Source: Halosimplex salinum (lineage in GTDB: Archaea > Halobacteriota > Halobacteria > Halobacteriales > Haloarculaceae). Taken from it: DNA of 64,000 nucleotides. Position numbers and translations under genes: made by a program. Positions within the stretch are counted from its first letter, which is position 1. Each line of letters starts with the position of its first letter. Positions 8,573 through 17,459 of the stretch are shown here, one piece after another. The stretch covers positions 62,001 to 126,000 of the forward strand of contig NZ_QWGG01000010.1 of NCBI RefSeq assembly GCF_003730195.1, in the 5' to 3' direction. The notes under the pieces are model-generated. The model saw only the letters and a list, made by a program, of their open reading frames with translations. It was not told where the DNA came from and did no database searches.

Positions 8573-9322
8573 GTGGCAGCCATCGAGACCGACGGGCTCA
8601 CGAAGCGATACGGCTCGGTCGCCGCCGTCGAGGGACTGGACCTGACGGTCGAGCGCGGGACGATATACGGCTTTCTCGGTCCCAACGGCGCCGGGAAGAC
8701 CACGACGATGCGCCTGCTGACCGGGTTGACACGGCCCAGCGACGGCACAGCGACGGTCGCGGGCGTCGACGTGCGCGACCGCGACCGCCTCGGCGAACGC
8801 ATCGGGTACGTCCCGGACACGCCGCCGCTGTACGAGAAACTCACCGCCCGCGAACAGCTGTCGGCCGTCGCCGACGTGCGCGGTCTCGACCCCGAACTGG
8901 CGCGCGAGCGCCTCCCCGAGCTCCTGGACCGGTTCGGCCTCGACGCGGCCGACGACCGCATCGAGACCTACTCCAAGGGGATGAAACAGAAGACCAGCGT
9001 CGTCCAGGCCATCGTCCACGAACCCGACGTGCTCTTCCTCGACGAACCGACGAGCGGGCTGGACCCCAACGCCGCGCGGACGCTGAAGGCCGCACTCACC
9101 GAACTGCGCGACGGCGGCGCGGCGGTCTTCCTCTCGACGCACGTTCTGCCGGTCGTCGACGAACTCGCCGACACGGTCGGCCTGCTGTACGACGGCGAAC
9201 TGCTCGCCGAGGACGACCCGGAGCGGCTGAAGGCCGACCTCGACGGCGAGACGCTCGAGGACGCGTTCGTCGAGCTCACGACCGACGCCGACCCCACCGC
9301 TCGGCTGCGCGAGCAGTCATGA
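8573..9322 (+). CDS. ABC transporter ATP-binding protein
   Basis: 249 aa with a GTG start. Walker A is GPNGAGKTT, the ABC signature is degenerate (ETYSKGMKQKT, in the LSGGQ position as in many ABC-2 exporters), Walker B is DVLFLDEPTSGLDP, and the switch His is in STHVLP. This is the CcmA/DrrA-like group that pairs with ABC-2 permeases to export drugs, lipids or other compounds. The last four bases overlap the permease start (ATGA), so they are translationally coupled. Substrate unknown. Confidence 0.92.
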   Translation: MAAIETDGLTKRYGSVAAVEGLDLTVERGTIYGFLGPNGAGKTTTMRLLTGLTRPSDGTATVAGVDVRDRDRLGERIGYVPDTPPLYEKLTAREQLSAVADVRGLDPELARERLPELLDRFGLDAADDRIETYSKGMKQKTSVVQAIVHEPDVLFLDEPTSGLDPNAARTLKAALTELRDGGAAVFLSTHVLPVVDELADTVGLLYDGELLAEDDPERLKADLDGETLEDAFVELTTDADPTARLREQS

Positions 9323-10914
9323 AGCCCGTCCATCCGGTCGTCGTCGTCGCGCGGACCTCGCTCCGACAGATCTACCGGAAGGTCCGCGAGTCGACCCGGA
9401 TGACGGTGTTCTTCTTCGTCATCCCCGTCTTCTTCGCGCTCCAGCTATCGGGCCTGTTCGGGCCCGGCGCGTACGACGTGGGCCAGCAGTTCGCCCGCGG
9501 AGACAGCGTGGCCGCGGTCGCGCAGGTCCGCGGCGCGACGCTGTCGGGGCTCGTCCTGCTCTCGTTGATGGGCGTGCTCGGCGCCGCCGGGGGCAACAGC
9601 GAGTTCAAGGACCGGTACGTCGCCTTCCTGACGGCGACGTCGACGCGCTCGGTCGCGGTCGGGAGCGTCGCCCGCCAGACGGCCATCTGGACGGCGCTGT
9701 TCTGGCCGGCGGCGCTGACGGCCGGTGTGGCCTTCGCCGCCGGCGCCGACATGCCCGTCGCGGCCGTCTCGCTCGTCGCCGGCAGTTTCTGGTTGTTCGT
9801 CGTCGCCGGCGTCGTGACCGCGCCGGTCGGCTTCGCCGCTCGCTGGGTGCTCGACGGCTACGACCTCTCCGGCAACGCCCGCTTCGGGCTCGGCGTCGTC
9901 ATGCTCGGCGTCTTCTACCTCGTCCTGTTCACCCGCGAGTACGTCAGCGCCGTCCTCGAGGCGACGCCGCTGTCGTGGGCCGGCGACCTCCTCCTCGTCA
10001 CCGTCCCGGGCGCGGGCGCCTCGCCGGTCCTCGCCGGTGGATTCCTCGCCGTCTCGCTGGGGCTCGTGGGAGTGGCGCTCGCCGCGTCGGTCCGCCTCGC
10101 CGCGGCCGTCTGGTACGGCGACCACGTCCGCCGCCCGACCGAGGAGACCGAGGTCGCCGACGTCGGGCAGTCCACGCCGATCAGGGACGTGCTCGCGTCC
10201 GTCGTCCCGCGCCCGACGGCGACGCTCGTCGAGCTGACGTGGCGTCGCACCAAGCGCACGCCCAAGACGCTCTGGTACGTCTACCCGGGGGTGTTCGTCG
10301 GTCTCGTCATGGGCGAGCAACTCGTGTATCACGGCCCCTTCTCGACCGCGATGTACCCGGCGATCGTCGCCTTCGCCGGCTCGCTGGCGGCGGGGAGCGG
10401 GTTCACGCTCAACCCGCTCGGGACGGAGGGGGACGCGCTCCCCGGACTGCTCACGTCGGGGCTGTCCAGCGCCGACATCGTCCGGGCGAAGGCGCTCGCG
10501 GTCGTCCTGCCGGCGATGCCGCTGGTCGTCGGCGGCGCGCTGGGCGTCGCGCTCGGCGTCGGGGACGCGAGTCCGCTGGCCGTCCTGTCCGTCGGCGTGT
10601 TCGCGCTCGCGCTCGCGGTCCTCGCGCCCACGCTCTCGCTCGCGCTCGGCGTCCACTACCCGCCCGACTCCGAGGGGCTGCTCGGCGGGAGCGTCAAGGT
10701 GCCCAACAAGTCGGCCTCGGCCGTCTACACGGTCGGGATGATCGCGGTCGCCGCGCCCGGGTTCGGCGCCGTCGGCGCGCTCGCGCTCTCACCGTCGGTC
10801 GCACCGACCACGCTCGTCGGCGGCGTCGCCGTCACCGCCGCCGTCGCCTCCGTGGTGTCGTGGTTCGCCTATCGGCACGCGGTCGCGAGGCTCGACGCGT
10901 ACTCGGTCGAGTGA
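9319..10914 (+). CDS. ABC-2-like transporter permease
   Basis: 531 aa, overlapping the ATPase gene by 4 nt. About ten to twelve hydrophobic segments are visible in two halves: residues ~25-250 (MTVFFFVIPVFFALQL..., ASRLVLLSLMGVLGA-like) and ~310-525 after a hydrophilic loop around residues 262-300. The loop and second half (TPKTLWYVYPGVFVGL) suggest a fused or duplicated permease. Together with the upstream ATPase it should form a membrane exporter. The exact permease family is not identified. A convergent HTH gene ends 48 nt downstream. Confidence 0.8.
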   Translation: MKPVHPVVVVARTSLRQIYRKVRESTRMTVFFFVIPVFFALQLSGLFGPGAYDVGQQFARGDSVAAVAQVRGATLSGLVLLSLMGVLGAAGGNSEFKDRYVAFLTATSTRSVAVGSVARQTAIWTALFWPAALTAGVAFAAGADMPVAAVSLVAGSFWLFVVAGVVTAPVGFAARWVLDGYDLSGNARFGLGVVMLGVFYLVLFTREYVSAVLEATPLSWAGDLLLVTVPGAGASPVLAGGFLAVSLGLVGVALAASVRLAAAVWYGDHVRRPTEETEVADVGQSTPIRDVLASVVPRPTATLVELTWRRTKRTPKTLWYVYPGVFVGLVMGEQLVYHGPFSTAMYPAIVAFAGSLAAGSGFTLNPLGTEGDALPGLLTSGLSSADIVRAKALAVVLPAMPLVVGGALGVALGVGDASPLAVLSVGVFALALAVLAPTLSLALGVHYPPDSEGLLGGSVKVPNKSASAVYTVGMIAVAAPGFGAVGALALSPSVAPTTLVGGVAVTAAVASVVSWFAYRHAVARLDAYSVE

Positions 10915-10962
10915 ATGGTAACCCGCGGGGGCGGGAGTCGACGAGCGAAGGAATCGAGTCGA

Positions 10963-11367
10963 CTATCGGAGGTCGAGGTCCGTCTGCTGTTCTTCCTCGA
11001 GACGCTGACACCCGACGACCAGCGAATCCGGGATGGCGGTCGCGTTCGAATGGAGTGCCTCGAACACCGCTGCGACTTGCTCGAACTGCGGACCGCGAGC
11101 GGCGACCAGCGGCTCCCGCTCCCACTCGACGAACCCCAGATCCGCTAACATCGGCAGATGGGTGTGGTGCAACTCCCGACGGAGAGATTTCGGGTCGGCC
11201 GGGACGTTGGGGTTGACCGCGCTCTCCGGCAACGGCACTGACCCGTCCGCGGGAGCATCGCTCAGAGAGACGACGAGCTGACGACGCGGCTCCGCGGAGA
11301 GAGCTCTGAAGACGGCGTCCCAGTTCTCGATGATCTGTCTCCCGTTGTCGTAGCGGGTTGACACCAT
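10963..11367 (-). CDS. Winged-helix DNA-binding protein (haloarchaeal HTH type)
   Basis: 134 aa. Residues ~12-40 (IIENWDAVFRALSAEPRRQLVVSL) form the first helices of an ArsR-like winged helix, and RRELHHTHLPMLADLGFVEWE is the recognition helix and wing entry typical of small haloarchaeal regulators of the DUF7344 type. It has no ligand or membrane domain and is probably a transcriptional repressor or a subunit of one. It is convergent with the ABC exporter, which it may or may not control. Start ATG at 11367. Confidence 0.78.
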   Translation of the reverse strand: MVSTRYDNGRQIIENWDAVFRALSAEPRRQLVVSLSDAPADGSVPLPESAVNPNVPADPKSLRRELHHTHLPMLADLGFVEWEREPLVAARGPQFEQVAAVFEALHSNATAIPDSLVVGCQRLEEEQQTDLDLR

Positions 11368-11542
11368 GCTGTGTCGATAGGGTCCGTGTCACGAACGTAT
11401 GTAATTGCTGGACGTGACGATCCGAGAGACAGCACTGTCCGCGACACCTCGCTGGGATGCGGACGAGCGCTCATTCACCTGCTATCGAGAACGTGCGGTG
11501 GCACCGTCAGTAGCGACGCTCCGCGGTCGATCCGTTCGCCCG

Positions 11543-12601
11543 TCAGATGACGCCGGTGACGCGAGCGGCTTCACGGGCGGCTTCCTCGCTCATGCCGTCG
11601 CCGAGGATGGTGTAGCGGTCTCTGATCTCGTGGGCGGTCGTCAGCGCCTCGATGACGGTGTCGGCCTCGATACCGAGTTCCTCGGCGGTCGTCGGCGCGT
11701 CGATGCTCGCGAGCGCGTCGCGGATGTCGCGCCACTGGCCCTTCGGGCCGGAGTGGAGGTACTCGGTCATGATCGACCCGACGCCGACCTGGTGGCCGTG
11801 GAGGCCCGGGTCGGGGGCGATGCGGTCGAGCTGGTGGGAGAAGAGGTGCTCGGCGCCCGAGGCGGGTCGCGACGACCCGGCGATAGACATGGCGACGCCC
11901 GAGGAGACGAGCGCCTTGGTGACGATCCAGGCCGACTCCTCCAGTTCGGGCCGGATGGAGTCGGCGTTCTCGACGAGCATCTCGGCGGTCATCCGCGAGA
12001 GCGCACCGGCGTACTCGTGGTACTCGACGTTTTTCAGCCTGTGCGCGAGCTCCCAGTCGCGCACCGCGGTGAAGTTGGAGATGATGTCCGCACAGCCGGC
12101 CGTGGTGAGTTCCCACGGGGCGTCGGCGAGTATCTCCGTGTCGGCGACGACCGCGAGCGGCGGTTCGGCGGCGACGCTGTGACGGGTGTCGCCCTCCGGA
12201 ATGGACGCCCGGCCGGAGACGATGCCGTCGTGGCTGGCGGCGGTCGGGACGGAGACGAACCCCTTGCCCACGTCCTCGGCGGCCATCTTCGTCACGTCGA
12301 TCACCTTGCCGCCGCCGACGCCGACGAGATAACCGACGGAGTCGGCGACGGCGACTTCGATGACCTCCTCGACGGCGCCGAAGGTCGCCTCCTCGATGCG
12401 GACGACCTGCGGGTCGAATCCGGCGTCCGCGAACCCCTCGACCACGCGCTCGCCGGCGACCCTGGCCGGCGTCGGGCTCGTGACGATCAGCGGGTCGCCG
12501 GCGAGGTGGAGTTCGTCGACGGCCGCCACGGTGTCGTCCAGCACGCCGTGGCCCACGACGACGTTCCGCGGCAGCCGTATCCAGGTCGACTTCTCGAACA
12601 T
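11543..12601 (-). CDS. egsA: sn-Glycerol-1-phosphate dehydrogenase
   Basis: 352 aa, iron-alcohol-dehydrogenase/DHQ-synthase fold. Visible are the NAD-binding loop VGVGGGKVIDVTK, the metal-site strand SVPTAASHDGIVSGRAS, and two His-bearing helices, GAEHLFSHQLD and LHGHQVGVGS, that supply the Zn2+ ligands. The enzyme reduces dihydroxyacetone phosphate to sn-glycerol-1-phosphate, the backbone of archaeal ether lipids, in the cytoplasm. Length and motifs match archaeal EgsA. A longer frame reaches 12844 but would run through the promoter and the divergent gene; the ATG at 12601 is used. Confidence 0.95.
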   Translation of the reverse strand: MFEKSTWIRLPRNVVVGHGVLDDTVAAVDELHLAGDPLIVTSPTPARVAGERVVEGFADAGFDPQVVRIEEATFGAVEEVIEVAVADSVGYLVGVGGGKVIDVTKMAAEDVGKGFVSVPTAASHDGIVSGRASIPEGDTRHSVAAEPPLAVVADTEILADAPWELTTAGCADIISNFTAVRDWELAHRLKNVEYHEYAGALSRMTAEMLVENADSIRPELEESAWIVTKALVSSGVAMSIAGSSRPASGAEHLFSHQLDRIAPDPGLHGHQVGVGSIMTEYLHSGPKGQWRDIRDALASIDAPTTAEELGIEADTVIEALTTAHEIRDRYTILGDGMSEEAAREAARVTGVI

Positions 12602-12637
12602 ACTCCGACTCTCACACGGCGAGACAAAAAGATGGCC

Positions 12638-12655
12638 GTCACGTTCACGCGTGAC
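12638..12655. promoter_or_regulatory. Inverted repeat GTCACG-N6-CGTGAC between divergent genes
   Basis: GTCACG at 12638-12643 and CGTGAC at 12650-12655 are perfect complements. The pair lies in the 90-bp gap between egsA (starting leftward at 12601) and the small membrane protein (starting at 12692), just upstream of the TTTTAGA element at 12661-12667. The placement and symmetry suggest a dimeric regulator site; it could also be chance in GC-rich DNA. Confidence 0.35.
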
Positions 12656-12691
12656 AGTAGTTTTAGACGACGGCGGAGCCACCCTCCGGGC

Positions 12692-12970
12692 ATGAGTCGT
12701 GTCAACGCCGGCAGCATTACCGACGCCGGCCGCCGGTTCGCGCGAAGCGCCGGACGGCGCGCGTTCGTCGTCGAACTGGCGGTCGCCGTCGGCCTCCTGG
12801 TCCTCGCACAGGCGTACCTGAACCTCCTGAACGTCGTCCTCCACCCGGTCCGAACGTTCGGCTCCCGTACGGCCAGCGGTCTACCCGCGATGGCGTACCT
12901 GTCGTTCGCCGTCGTCGACGAGGTACTCCGGAGCGTGTTGACCAGCGTGTGGGTAGCCCAGCTGGCGTAG
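12692..12970 (+). CDS. Small membrane protein, 92 aa
   Basis: A basic, hydrophilic first 25 residues is followed by two hydrophobic stretches: FVVELAVAVGLLVLAQAYLNLLNVVL (~26-51) and a weaker GLPAMAYLSFAVVDEVLRSVL (~64-84). TTTTAGA at 12661-12667 lies about 27 nt before the ATG, which fits a leaderless start. The frame continues open far upstream (to 11405), but that part is antisense to egsA. No family was recognised. Divergent from egsA, convergent with the epimerase gene. Confidence 0.6.
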   Translation: MSRVNAGSITDAGRRFARSAGRRAFVVELAVAVGLLVLAQAYLNLLNVVLHPVRTFGSRTASGLPAMAYLSFAVVDEVLRSVLTSVWVAQLA

Positions 12971-12999
12971 GCGCCGCGCTCGGGGTCAGGCGGTAACCC

Positions 13000-13989
13000 C
13001 TAGAGCGTCTCCAGCACGCCCAGCACCCGCTCTTCCGGCTCGCGGTCCGGCCCCTGCTGGGCCTCGTCGGCCTCGGACTCCGGCGACGCCTCGACGGTCT
13101 CGGCGATAGCGTCTTCGGGCGCCACGGGGTCCCAGCCCAGCGACCGGAGTTTGTTCGTGTCGAGGACGTGTGGCGGGCCCCGGTACAGGGGGAACTCGGC
13201 CGGGTCCAGTCCACCGGCGGCGAGTTCGCGCTCGCCGGCGGTCACGACCTCCACGTCGGTGTCCAGCGCGTTCGCGACCGTCTCGACGGTCTCCCGTAGC
13301 GTCTGGAGTCGCCAGTCGCCGACGTTGTACGCCTCGCCGGGGGTCCCTTCCTCGGCGACGACGCGCAGTGCGCGGGCGACGTTCTCGACGCTCACGCGGT
13401 GCCAGAGGTTCGTCCCGTCGCCGGGGACGAGCACGCGGTCGTAGTTCGCGACCCGCTGGATCCAGTAGTCGAACCGGCGGGTGTAGTCGTGCGGTCCGTA
13501 GACGACGCAGGGGCGGACGCTCAGGGCGTTCACTCCGTCTTCTGCGGCCGCGAAGACGGCGCGGTCGCCCTCGGCCTTCCGCGCGCCGTACGTCTCGTGT
13601 GAGTCGTCGGTCGCCTGCGCGGCGCTACAGGGTTCGAGCGGCGTCTCGCCTTCGCGTTTGGGTACGTCTTCCGCACCGTACGCGGCGCCGCTGGAGACGT
13701 AGACGTAGGCGTCGGCGCCGTCGAACACCTCGGTCGCCGCGCGCACGTCGCGTGGTTGGTAGGCGACGAGGTCGACCACGACGTCCGGGTCCGTGGCCGC
13801 AGCGGCGGCGAGGTCGCTCTCGTCCGTGCGGTCGCCCCGGACGTGGTCGATACCGTCCTCGCCGGCGAACGGGCTCTCGTGTTCGCCGCGGTGGAAGACG
13901 GTCACGTCGTAGCCGGCTTCGCGGAACTCGTCGACGGCACGGCGGCCGATGAAGCGCGTTCCACCGACGAAGAGTACGTGTCGGGTCAT
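13000..13989 (-). CDS. NAD-dependent epimerase/dehydratase (atypical SDR)
   Basis: 329 aa. The N-terminus MTRHVLFVGGTRFIGRRAVDE has the GGTRFIG variant of the extended-SDR dinucleotide site. VYVSSGAAYG supplies the Ser of the catalytic set and TYGARKAEGDRAV the YxxxK. The NAD(P)-dependent fold then continues with VRPCVVYGPHDYTRRF and a C-terminal substrate domain (GEAYNVGD). This subgroup resembles CSP41/isoflavone-reductase-like epimerases; it may act on a nucleotide sugar or a related compound. Shares no operon with neighbours. ATG at 13989. Confidence 0.85.
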   Translation of the reverse strand: MTRHVLFVGGTRFIGRRAVDEFREAGYDVTVFHRGEHESPFAGEDGIDHVRGDRTDESDLAAAAATDPDVVVDLVAYQPRDVRAATEVFDGADAYVYVSSGAAYGAEDVPKREGETPLEPCSAAQATDDSHETYGARKAEGDRAVFAAAEDGVNALSVRPCVVYGPHDYTRRFDYWIQRVANYDRVLVPGDGTNLWHRVSVENVARALRVVAEEGTPGEAYNVGDWRLQTLRETVETVANALDTDVEVVTAGERELAAGGLDPAEFPLYRGPPHVLDTNKLRSLGWDPVAPEDAIAETVEASPESEADEAQQGPDREPEERVLGVLETL

Positions 13990-14128
13990 ACCGTCGATTG
14001 GTGCCCTCGGTGGTAAAAACCGGTGACCGACGGTCGGCGGACTCCGGGCGAGCCGTCGTGGAGGAATCGCTCGACAGAGCGCGTTTATAGGCCGTATAAC
14101 AAAGGTACCGGGACCGTTCGTGTCGTGT

Positions 14129-14311
14129 ATGCAGTGTGCAAACTGCCGGGAGGAGGGGAGACCTGCGTACACGCTTCGGGCGCACGTCGAGAGAGACGGG
14201 GAATCGGGCGGTCAGGACGAGGCCGAGTCGAGCGCGCGCACCGACGGGGGCGAGGCGGCGACGATCGACCTCCGGTTCTGTTCGCTCGTGTGTCTCCGCG
14301 CCTGGACCTGA
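14129..14311 (+). CDS. Small zinc-finger protein with CxxC...CSxxC
   Basis: 60 aa from the ATG at 14129: MQCANCREEG, an acidic linker, then IDLRFCSLVCLRAWT. The two cysteine pairs (CxxC and CSLVC) suggest a one-zinc treble-clef or ribbon of the small haloarchaeal type. A GTG at 14120 would add three residues (MSC). TTTATA at 14083-14088 and TATAAC at 14095-14100 are both present, and the second is at leaderless spacing to 14120-14129. Function unknown. Confidence 0.7.
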   Translation: MQCANCREEGRPAYTLRAHVERDGESGGQDEAESSARTDGGEAATIDLRFCSLVCLRAWT

Positions 14312-14354
14312 ACAGAGCCAAAGAGCTATCCGGGCGGCCCGTCCACGCACAGGC

Positions 14355-14852
14355 ATGGAAAACGTCCATCCGGGACAGCGCGTTGCGGTTCTCGCAGACG
14401 CGCAGAACCTCTATCACACGGCCCGGAGCCTCTACACGCGCAACATCGATTACTCGGCGCTGCTCGACGAAGCCGTCGCCGGCCGCCAGCTGACTCGCGC
14501 CGTCGCCTACGTCATCCGAGCCGACGCCCCCGAAGAGGAGACGTTCTTCGAGGCCCTCGTCGACATCGGCTTCGAGACCCGCATCAAGGACATCAAGACC
14601 TTCGGCGACGGGTCGAAGAAGGCCGACTGGGACGTCGGAATGAGCCTCGACGCCGTCACGCTCGCCAACCACGTCGACACCGTCGTGCTCGCGACCGGTG
14701 ACGGCGACTTCTCCCGGCTCTGTTCGCACCTCCGTCACGAGGGCGTCCGTACCGAAGTCATGGCCTTCCAGGAGTCGACCGCGGAGGAACTGATCGCGGC
14801 CACCGACCACTTCACGGACATGAGCGACGAAGTCGACCGATTCCTGCTCTGA
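14355..14852 (+). CDS. NYN-domain (LabA/DUF88-type) protein
   Basis: 165 aa. GQRVAVLADAQNLYHTAR is the PIN-like start with the first acidic residue (D in ADAQN). KADWDVGMSLDAV and VVLATGDGDFSRLC carry the other conserved acids (D-W-D, G-D-x-D). The length matches single-domain NYN proteins of the LabA/TIGR00288 group, which have a PIN-type nuclease fold and are probably RNA-acting. The acidic set is intact, so nuclease activity is plausible but not shown. It follows the small zinc-finger gene by 43 nt in the same direction. Confidence 0.88.
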   Translation: MENVHPGQRVAVLADAQNLYHTARSLYTRNIDYSALLDEAVAGRQLTRAVAYVIRADAPEEETFFEALVDIGFETRIKDIKTFGDGSKKADWDVGMSLDAVTLANHVDTVVLATGDGDFSRLCSHLRHEGVRTEVMAFQESTAEELIAATDHFTDMSDEVDRFLL

Positions 14853-14911
14853 AGGCGTCGCTCACGCGTCCGTCGAAACCGAAAAATCGCCGTCGAGACC
14901 GCTTCTCCGAG

Positions 14912-16426
14912 TTACTCGCCGTCGGCGCTCGCGTCTTCGGCCGCGTCGAGGTCCGCGAACTCGGCGTTGAGCGCGTTGCGCTTGACGCTCTGGATGCCGT
15001 GTATCGCACCGGTGCGTGAGGCGTAGCCTTCGCCGCTGTCGCCCACGATCTGGCCGTTCTCGTGGAGGAGTCGCCAGCGGTACTCGCCGGCGTTGTCCTC
15101 GTAGAGTTCGAAGGCGGCGCCGGTGTAGTCCAGCGCCGACGCCTCGGGCGCGTGCTCCCGGACGCGTTCGATGGAGTCACGAGCGCCCCGCTCGGAGGCG
15201 AAGCCCTCGCCGCCGTCGGCGATGATCTCGTCGTTGCTCGCGACGAGTCGCCAGCGGTACTCGCCGGCGCTGTCCTCGAACACCTCGAACGCGTCGTCGT
15301 CGCCGACGGTCTCGCGGACGCTTTCGATGCCGTCCTGAGCGTTCGTCCGCTCGGCGTAGCCCTCGCCGCCGTCGGCGAGGATCTCGCCGTTGCGGTGGAT
15401 GAGCCGCCAGCGCCACTCGTCGGCGGCGTCGCGGTACACCTCGAAGGCCGCCGGGTCGACGCGGAGGTAGTCGGCGTCGCCGACGTACTCGCGGACGCGC
15501 TCGACGGCGTCCTCGACGCCGCTCCGGTCGGCGTACCCCTCGCCGCTGTCGGCGACGATGTTACCGTTCCGGTGGACGAGGCGCCAGCGGTACTCCCCGC
15601 CCGCGTCCTCGTACACTTCGAACGTCCCCTGGCTCTCGCCCGGCGGGTACGGTTCGACGGCGGGGTCCTCGTCCTCCTCGACCTCGACTTCCTCGTGGAC
15701 GGCCGGCGCGCCGCCGGCGTTGTTCCGCACGCTCTCGAGGCCCTGTTCGGCCTTCTGGCGGGAACTGTACCCCTGGCCGCCGTCGGCGATGATGTTGCCG
15801 TTGCGGTGGCGGAGCCGCCAGCGCCACTTGCTGCCGCGGTCCTGGAACAGTTCGAAGCGTGCCTTGCTCTCCTCGACGGCGTCCGCTTCGCTCTCGTCGG
15901 TCTCACTGGCGTCGACGGTCGCGTCGGTCGCGGCCGTGTCGTTGTCGAACTCGTCGACCGCGGCGGCGTCGATCTCCGGGACGCGGCGCGTGCCGCCGAC
16001 GACCGGGATCAGCGCGGCGCCGACGGCGATCAGGACGACGCCGAACCCGTACAGCGAGATGACCGGGATGGCCAGGCCGGCGTCGCGCCAGCCGGGATAC
16101 ACCAGCAGGAACCCGACGACGCCGGCCAGTGCGACCGCGCCGCCGGCGTACGCGACTCGGTTCGCCGTTCGCTGGAGGGGCAAGCGGATCACCGGACCGA
16201 TCATCAGCAGTACGAGCGCGATAGCCGCGAGCGCGATGCCGGCTTTCCCCGGCGTCGTCGCAGTCGTCACGTCGCTCGTCAGGAACAGGAGTATCCCGAG
16301 GATCCCGACCAGGATCCCGAAGACGAACACCCAGTAGCCGTACACTTCGTCGCTGGTCGTGGGCTCCGCGATGCGTTCCTGGTACCACTGTACCATCACG
16401 TCCGGGTTGGACCGTTCACCTGACAT
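14912..16426 (-). CDS. Membrane protein with five tandem YegP/DUF1508-like repeats
   Basis: 504 aa. Four hydrophobic helices are at ~31-50, 63-80, 92-110 and 118-142, then an acidic linker, then five ~48-residue repeats at ~189-236, 268-316, 327-375, 379-425 and 438-486. Each repeat has the pattern FExYxDxxxEYRWRLxHxNGxIxADGGEGY followed by a short helix with SV/RVR. This is the YegP/DUF1508 fold (haloarchaeal HVO_2922-like), usually found singly or in pairs. The repeats most likely face the cytoplasm after an even number of helices. No catalytic residues were seen. A TATA-like TTAAAG lies at ~16458-16465. Confidence 0.82.
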   Translation of the reverse strand: MSGERSNPDVMVQWYQERIAEPTTSDEVYGYWVFVFGILVGILGILLFLTSDVTTATTPGKAGIALAAIALVLLMIGPVIRLPLQRTANRVAYAGGAVALAGVVGFLLVYPGWRDAGLAIPVISLYGFGVVLIAVGAALIPVVGGTRRVPEIDAAAVDEFDNDTAATDATVDASETDESEADAVEESKARFELFQDRGSKWRWRLRHRNGNIIADGGQGYSSRQKAEQGLESVRNNAGGAPAVHEEVEVEEDEDPAVEPYPPGESQGTFEVYEDAGGEYRWRLVHRNGNIVADSGEGYADRSGVEDAVERVREYVGDADYLRVDPAAFEVYRDAADEWRWRLIHRNGEILADGGEGYAERTNAQDGIESVRETVGDDDAFEVFEDSAGEYRWRLVASNDEIIADGGEGFASERGARDSIERVREHAPEASALDYTGAAFELYEDNAGEYRWRLLHENGQIVGDSGEGYASRTGAIHGIQSVKRNALNAEFADLDAAEDASADGE

Positions 16427-16573
16427 GTGTCGGTATCAGTAGACGTATTTGCCACGGTTAAAGATGTATCACGATTCAAACGACAGGCTCGCCGCTGTAC
16501 GTGTCGAAAAACGGGAGAACCGGAGAGATGGAGAGCGGCAGTATACACCGACTGATATCGAGAGATCTCGGCT

Positions 16574-16759
16574 CTACACCGGACGACCGGGGTCGGACGT
16601 GCCGACGAGCAGGGCGCCGGCGGCGAGACCGAGGGTGCCTGCGGCGATGGCGACGACGGGAACGCCCGCACCGAGCGTGCCCGGACCGAAGACGAGAACC
16701 GTGCTGACCGCCAGCAACAGCAACCCGAACGCGACTTTCCGTGTATCCGTCTCTGTCAT
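16574..16759 (-). CDS. Small two-helix membrane protein, 61 aa
   Basis: After the hydrophilic MTETDTRK, two hydrophobic helices follow: VAFGLLLLAVSTVLVFGP and VPVVAIAAGTLGLAAGALLV, ending in a polar tail. The ATG at 16759 is chosen because an ATAAATT element (16785-16795 on the plus strand) lies about 30 nt upstream on the minus strand; a longer frame to 16930 would cross it. No family was recognised. Confidence 0.65.
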   Translation of the reverse strand: MTETDTRKVAFGLLLLAVSTVLVFGPGTLGAGVPVVAIAAGTLGLAAGALLVGTSDPGRPV

Positions 16760-16941
16760 AACACCCTCAGTTTGGTAATCGATCCGTATAAATTCTCCTG
16801 AAACCGCGTCACACGGCCACGATCGATCGTGATAGAATCGAAGGGTGTCGTGCATTGGTATCGTGGGACACGGTTCGGTCGGGGTGGCGGGCGTCACGGA
16901 GTGAGACAGATACAAGACGGGGCGGGGCAAACGGGGGAGCG

Positions 16942-17418
16942 ATGGACGAGCACGACGAAGCGATGCTGACGCGGGTGGCCGACTACCAGTGGGGTCGGGG
17001 CGCCGGCACGGCGCTGTTCGCCGACGGCGACCCGGAGGTCACCCACACGAGTTCCGGGCGGCCGCGGCAGGTCATCGGCGCGGACGGCCGACTCGTCACC
17101 TACGCCACGGACGGGAGGTTCACCCTCGGCGTCGCCGGCGGGAAGCGCCTCCACGCCGCCCTCCCGGACGGTCGGTACCGAGTCGTCGTCGGCGACGAGA
17201 GCGAACCGTTCGTCCGCGAGGGCCGCAACGCCTTCGCCAAGTTCGTCAGCGACGCCGACCCCGGCATTCGCCCGGGCGACGAAGTCGTCCTCACACACGA
17301 GCGCGGCGAGGTGCTCGCCGTCGGCCCCGCAGAACTGAGCGGCGACGGAATGCTCGACTTCGAGACCGGCGTGGCGGTGTCCGTTCGGGACGGGGCGGAA
17401 GCGGACGGGAACGACTGA
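16942..17418 (+). CDS. PUA-domain protein
   Basis: 158 aa. The C-terminal ~80 residues match the archaeal PUA domain seen at the end of archaeosine tRNA-guanine transglycosylase: EGRNAFAKFVSDADPGIRPGDEV, then LAVGPAELSGDGMLDFETGVAV. PUA domains bind structured RNA. The N-terminal half (YQWGRGAGTALF...TSSGRPRQV) resembles the pre-PUA region of the same family. It is a stand-alone PUA protein, so a role in tRNA or rRNA modification is inferred, not shown. Confidence 0.83.
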   Translation: MDEHDEAMLTRVADYQWGRGAGTALFADGDPEVTHTSSGRPRQVIGADGRLVTYATDGRFTLGVAGGKRLHAALPDGRYRVVVGDESEPFVREGRNAFAKFVSDADPGIRPGDEVVLTHERGEVLAVGPAELSGDGMLDFETGVAVSVRDGAEADGND

Positions 17419-17459
17419 GCCGCCCCGTCCCGGGGTTCGGTGCGGTCGAGCGACGGAGA

